A stretch of DNA of 64,000 bases from an uncultured Faecalicatena sp. (GTDB lineage Bacteria > Bacillota > Clostridia > Lachnospirales > Lachnospiraceae). The stretch spans positions 17,432 through 81,431 of the forward strand of contig CABTYO010000007.1 of assembly GCA_902489075.1 (NCBI GenBank), written 5' to 3'. Shown piece after piece: positions 61,445 through 64,000 of the stretch. Position 1 is the stretch's first letter. Every line of letters starts with the position of its first letter. Position numbers and translations under genes: made by a program. The notes beneath the pieces are model-generated. The model was not told the origin of the DNA. It made no database searches and saw nothing but the letters and a program-made list of their open reading frames with translations.

Positions 61445-62329
61445 TTATCCCTCTCTTTCTACCGTATCCTGTGGGAACAGCCATAAGTATAAATCTTCCA
61501 GACGCGGGGCTGCCGGGACAGAATCCTCGGTGCGCGGCTGCTCTGACAGATAACGGATGGAAACCTGATCATCGCCCTCATTCCGCAGATTTACGATTCT
61601 GAGTTTCTGTTCATATTCCGGCAGATATTCGGTCGGTATCATCGCGCTCCAGACCTTTCCATCGACAAGCTTCACCAGCTCCTCGGTTGTACCTGTGGAA
61701 ATCAGTCTGCCGTCCTTCATGACAGCGTTGCGGGTGGCGATATATTCTACGTCGGGCACAATGTGCGTGGAAATCAATACGATGCGGTCCCTGGCAAATT
61801 CAGAAAGCAGATTACGGAAGCGTACCCGCTCTGCCGGGTCAAGGCCGCTGGTCGGCTCATCCAGGATCAGGACTTCCGGGTCATTTAACAGTGCCTGGGC
61901 AATTCCGACCCTTCGTTTCATTCCACCGGACAGTTTTGCAATTTTTTTGTTACATACATTTGATAAGGTTAACTGTTCCAACAGATCGGAAATTCTTCGT
62001 CTGCTTTCTCTTGCAGTAAGCCCTTTTAAGGCAGAGACATATTCCAGGTAATTTTTTACCGTGAATTCCGGATAGAATCCAAATTCCTGAGGGAGATAGC
62101 CGAAAATATCCCGGTACTCATCTTTGAGCCTGTCAATCGGGATTCCATCGTATTCGATCCGCCCGGAAGTCGGTGTCATAATCCCGGCGATCATCCGCAT
62201 AAGAGTAGTTTTTCCTGCACCGTTTGCTCCTAATAATCCCCACACGCCTGGTGTGATGTTCAGAGTGACATGATCGACGGCTTTTTTATCTTTAAACTGT
62301 TTCGAAATTTGATTCAAGTATAGTTCCAT
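61445..62329 (-). CDS. ABC ATPase of the sigma-linked module
   Basis: I use the ATG at 62329 (MELYLNQISKQF), 9 bases after AGAAGG; the ATG at 62338 abuts that site. The 294 residues have Walker A GLLGANGAGKTTLMR, Q-loop GYLPQEFGFYPEFTV, signature LSGGMKRRVGIAQALL, Walker B VLILDEPTSGLDPAERVRFR and STHIVPDVEY. It is the third member of the related ATPase set in this window. It pairs with the permease directly downstream. Confidence 0.92.
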   Translation of the reverse strand: MELYLNQISKQFKDKKAVDHVTLNITPGVWGLLGANGAGKTTLMRMIAGIMTPTSGRIEYDGIPIDRLKDEYRDIFGYLPQEFGFYPEFTVKNYLEYVSALKGLTARESRRRISDLLEQLTLSNVCNKKIAKLSGGMKRRVGIAQALLNDPEVLILDEPTSGLDPAERVRFRNLLSEFARDRIVLISTHIVPDVEYIATRNAVMKDGRLISTGTTEELVKLVDGKVWSAMIPTEYLPEYEQKLRIVNLRNEGDDQVSIRYLSEQPRTEDSVPAAPRLEDLYLWLFPQDTVEREG

Positions 62330-62364
62330 TTGTACCATCCTTCTTTCTAAATAATAAGTCTTCC

Positions 62365-62396
62365 GGCAGAGCGGATTTCTCTTAAATCCGTCTGCC
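62365..62396. terminator. Hairpin between the membrane gene and the ATPase gene
   Basis: GGCAGAGCGGATTT (62365-62378) and AAATCCGTCTGCC (62384-62396) form a stem with one central mismatch and a CTCTT loop. There is no clear T-tract on the minus strand. It may set the ratio of the upstream and downstream parts of the operon. Confidence 0.5.
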
Positions 62397-62437
62397 TGAT
62401 TCTTCTATGAAATAAATCTGTCAGTATCTATTTTTGC

Positions 62438-63289
62438 TCAGATCAGCTGCATTTCTGAATAAGAGGCACATGACACAATGTACCGGAACTGCCAGATGCA
62501 GAATACGGCCAGCCCTGCACAGGCAGTCAGCCATCCGGCAGAAAGGTTCTGTTGGAAAAATGTCGGCCAGATATCTTTCAGTACGATAAACAGCGTGAAT
62601 AATAGTGCATAAAATGTAAGGCTGCCCTGTAAAAAATGTTCTGCATTCATGTGTCCGATCAGGAATAATGCCCCGCCGCTTGCCAGTAAAAACGGAAACA
62701 GCAGATATAATACAAGGCTGCCTGTATACAGGGATGTTCTTAAGGCCGCAGCAGCCAGGACAAAGCAAAGCAGGAATACATCCCCGATTCCAAGGAAAAT
62801 CAATTTTGCCACCAGCAGCCGCGTGGAAGAAAAGCGGGTCGTTGCTTCAATCTCCTGCATTTTATAGCGAACGGGCCGATGGAGAAAGGGCAGTGCAGTC
62901 ATGGAGATTAAAATGGAAAAATAGCAGAGCAACTTTGTTGTGTACCTGTAGTCCAGCCATATATGCTGCCCGAAAACTGCAGTTATGCCCAGTGCAAATC
63001 CAAGGAACATGAGACTCTGCAAAAGCCAGATCTTCCAGCCAGTCATTTTTATCTGCAACAGTAAAAAATCCCAAAATCCAATCCGTTTTCTGCTGCTTTT
63101 ATGGATGACTTCCTTTTTCAGTTCCCGGATCACCGTATCCATATGATCCCGGCTCCTGGTATCTGATGGAAAATCTGACAGGAAATCCGGCGAGTCATTT
63201 GCTGACATTTCTGGTAAGGTATCCATCGGTATATCTGGCAAATGATGCAGCGCAGATTCCAGATGTGTTTCAAATATTTTATGGTTCAT
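62438..63289 (-). CDS. Membrane protein following the ECF sigma gene
   Basis: The 283-residue protein has a soluble N-terminus (~1-95) rich in Asp, Pro and Leu, then about six membrane helices. The ATG lies inside the last bases of the sigma gene (11-bp overlap), so they are made together. This position is usually held by an anti-sigma factor; here the N-terminus lacks an obvious zinc anti-sigma HxxxCxxC motif. It may be a membrane-bound regulator of the sigma or a subunit of the exporter. No family is recognised. Confidence 0.6.
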   Translation of the reverse strand: MNHKIFETHLESALHHLPDIPMDTLPEMSANDSPDFLSDFPSDTRSRDHMDTVIRELKKEVIHKSSRKRIGFWDFLLLQIKMTGWKIWLLQSLMFLGFALGITAVFGQHIWLDYRYTTKLLCYFSILISMTALPFLHRPVRYKMQEIEATTRFSSTRLLVAKLIFLGIGDVFLLCFVLAAAALRTSLYTGSLVLYLLFPFLLASGGALFLIGHMNAEHFLQGSLTFYALLFTLFIVLKDIWPTFFQQNLSAGWLTACAGLAVFCIWQFRYIVSCASYSEMQLI

Positions 63290-63818
63290 AAGTTCCTCCC
63301 TTCTCGAATTCCTTTTTCAGCCTTTTTAAAGCGGAACGGAGTCTCGATTGTACTGTACGAAGCGGCACCCCCGTGATATTTGCAATTTCTCTTAAGGTCA
63401 GATCCTGCCCAAACTTAAGGAGTACAATTTCCCGCAGTTCCTCAGGAAGGCTTAAGACAAGCTGCCTTAAAACCAGATCCGAATGAATTTCTTCGAAGCC
63501 TGTCTCAGAACAGGCAAAATCCAGGGCCAGTTCTTCATAAGAAAGATCCGTCAGACATTTTTTGCGCCGCATATCAATACAGGTATTGGCAGCAATCTGA
63601 TATAAAAAAGCCTTAAAATTTCCTTTATGTACGTAGCGATTAAAATAGCGTACTGCTTTTAAAAAAGTTTCCTGTGCCGCATCCTCTGCAAGAGAGCGGT
63701 CCGGAGCATGCCAGAGACAATAACGCAGGATCTCCGGATAGTATATTTTTACCAGTTCATCGACTGCATCAGGATCTCCCTGTTCAATTTGGTGTATTAA
63801 TTCATCTTCACGCGTCAA
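63279..63818 (-). CDS. ECF-type RNA polymerase sigma factor
   Basis: It starts with TTG at 63818, 8 bases after AGGAGG. The 179 residues have region 2 (YYPEILRYCLWHAPDRSLAE to DAAQETFLKAVRYFNRYV) and region 4 (LPEELREIVLLKFGQDLTLR, EIANITGVPLRTVQSRLRSA). No extra domains are present. It likely drives its own operon, including the ABC exporter, in response to envelope stress sensed through the membrane protein encoded next. Confidence 0.92.
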   Translation of the reverse strand: MTREDELIHQIEQGDPDAVDELVKIYYPEILRYCLWHAPDRSLAEDAAQETFLKAVRYFNRYVHKGNFKAFLYQIAANTCIDMRRKKCLTDLSYEELALDFACSETGFEEIHSDLVLRQLVLSLPEELREIVLLKFGQDLTLREIANITGVPLRTVQSRLRSALKRLKKEFEKGGTYEP

Positions 63819-64000
63819 GATACATTCCTCCTAAGGGCGTCCCCTATATACTGTAACGAACCGGACTATGGAAAATGATTTAATCTTTCTGAAGATTTTA
63901 TTACTATTTAGCCATGCGGTAATTTTTGCATGGTTTATGCGTGGAAGCCTGCTCACTAAGCAGAAACTGTGTAAAAATTGCCATACGGCGTTTAGCCGAA
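63819..64000. other. Right-edge region upstream of the sigma gene
   Basis: No gene is seen in these 182 bases. They should contain the sigma promoter. An imperfect inverted repeat (63912-63930 and 63970-63988, 14 of 19 positions matching) lies near the window end; its nature cannot be judged without more sequence. Confidence 0.4.

Overview
The window looks like chromosome from a gut Firmicute, most likely a Lachnospiraceae (Blautia/Mediterraneibacter/Dorea-like). The reasons are moderate GC, strong AGGAGG ribosome binding sites, sigma-A promoters, GPH-family sugar symporters next to GH3/GH2 enzymes, and many Bce/Lan/MacAB-like ABC modules with their own two-component systems. This placement is inferred from gene style; no rRNA or marker gene is present. 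I saw no tRNA, rRNA, CRISPR array or complete insertion sequence.

Layout. (a) 1-370: the left edge is a junction of two broken genes, a tyrosine-recombinase fragment (+) meeting a Nudix-hydrolase fragment (-). (b) 0.6-16.3 kb: a glycoside-use locus. A divergent AraC regulator faces an SGNH esterase, a propeller-like/rhodanese protein, GH3, a GPH symporter, a second GH3, GH2, a second GPH symporter and an alpha/beta esterase, ending at a strong terminator. None of the enzymes has a visible signal peptide, so the glycosides are probably imported and cut in the cytoplasm. Between GH2 and the second symporter lie two broken genes, a third symporter copy and a polysaccharide deacetylase, both shortened by internal deletions. 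(c) 16.4-18.7 kb: a decay zone with an AAA-ATPase stub joined to an eroded hybrid histidine kinase, then an intact sugar O-acetyltransferase. (d) 18.7-31.7 kb: a membrane glycerophosphodiester phosphodiesterase, then a response regulator/kinase/ABC ATPase/FtsX permease module, then an AT-rich RloA/RloB-like (AbiL-like) ATPase plus TOPRIM pair with its own promoter and terminator, then a second FtsX permease/ATPase pair. (e) 31.8-39.5 kb: an Old Yellow Enzyme-type reductase divergent from a MerR regulator across a textbook 19-bp-spaced promoter, a DUF2000 protein, a LuxR remnant, a diguanylate cyclase, a PH-like protein, ProC and a small membrane protein. (f) 39.5-63.8 kb: further export/immunity-type ABC modules: RR-HK-ATPase-permease (39.5-42.8); RR-HK divergent from lipoprotein, two FtsX permeases and an ATPase (43.7-49.9); RR-HK, two ABC-2 permeases and an ATPase (50.0-54.6); lipoprotein, double-length permease and ATPase (54.7-59.2); a nucleotidyltransferase/helical-protein pair (59.4-60.1); and a minus-strand ECF sigma, membrane protein, ATPase, permease set (60.2-63.8).

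How it works together. The left half imports and trims acetylated or glycosylated compounds. The right half looks like a stack of envelope-stress and antimicrobial-peptide sensing and resistance modules, with one probable anti-phage pair placed between two of them. Two themes run through the window. Several genes survive only as skeletons made by internal deletion, and non-coding DNA holds three perfect 14-16 bp tandem duplications. Several modules also carry strong hairpins in their leaders or between their genes, including a pair of related hairpins with compensatory base changes.
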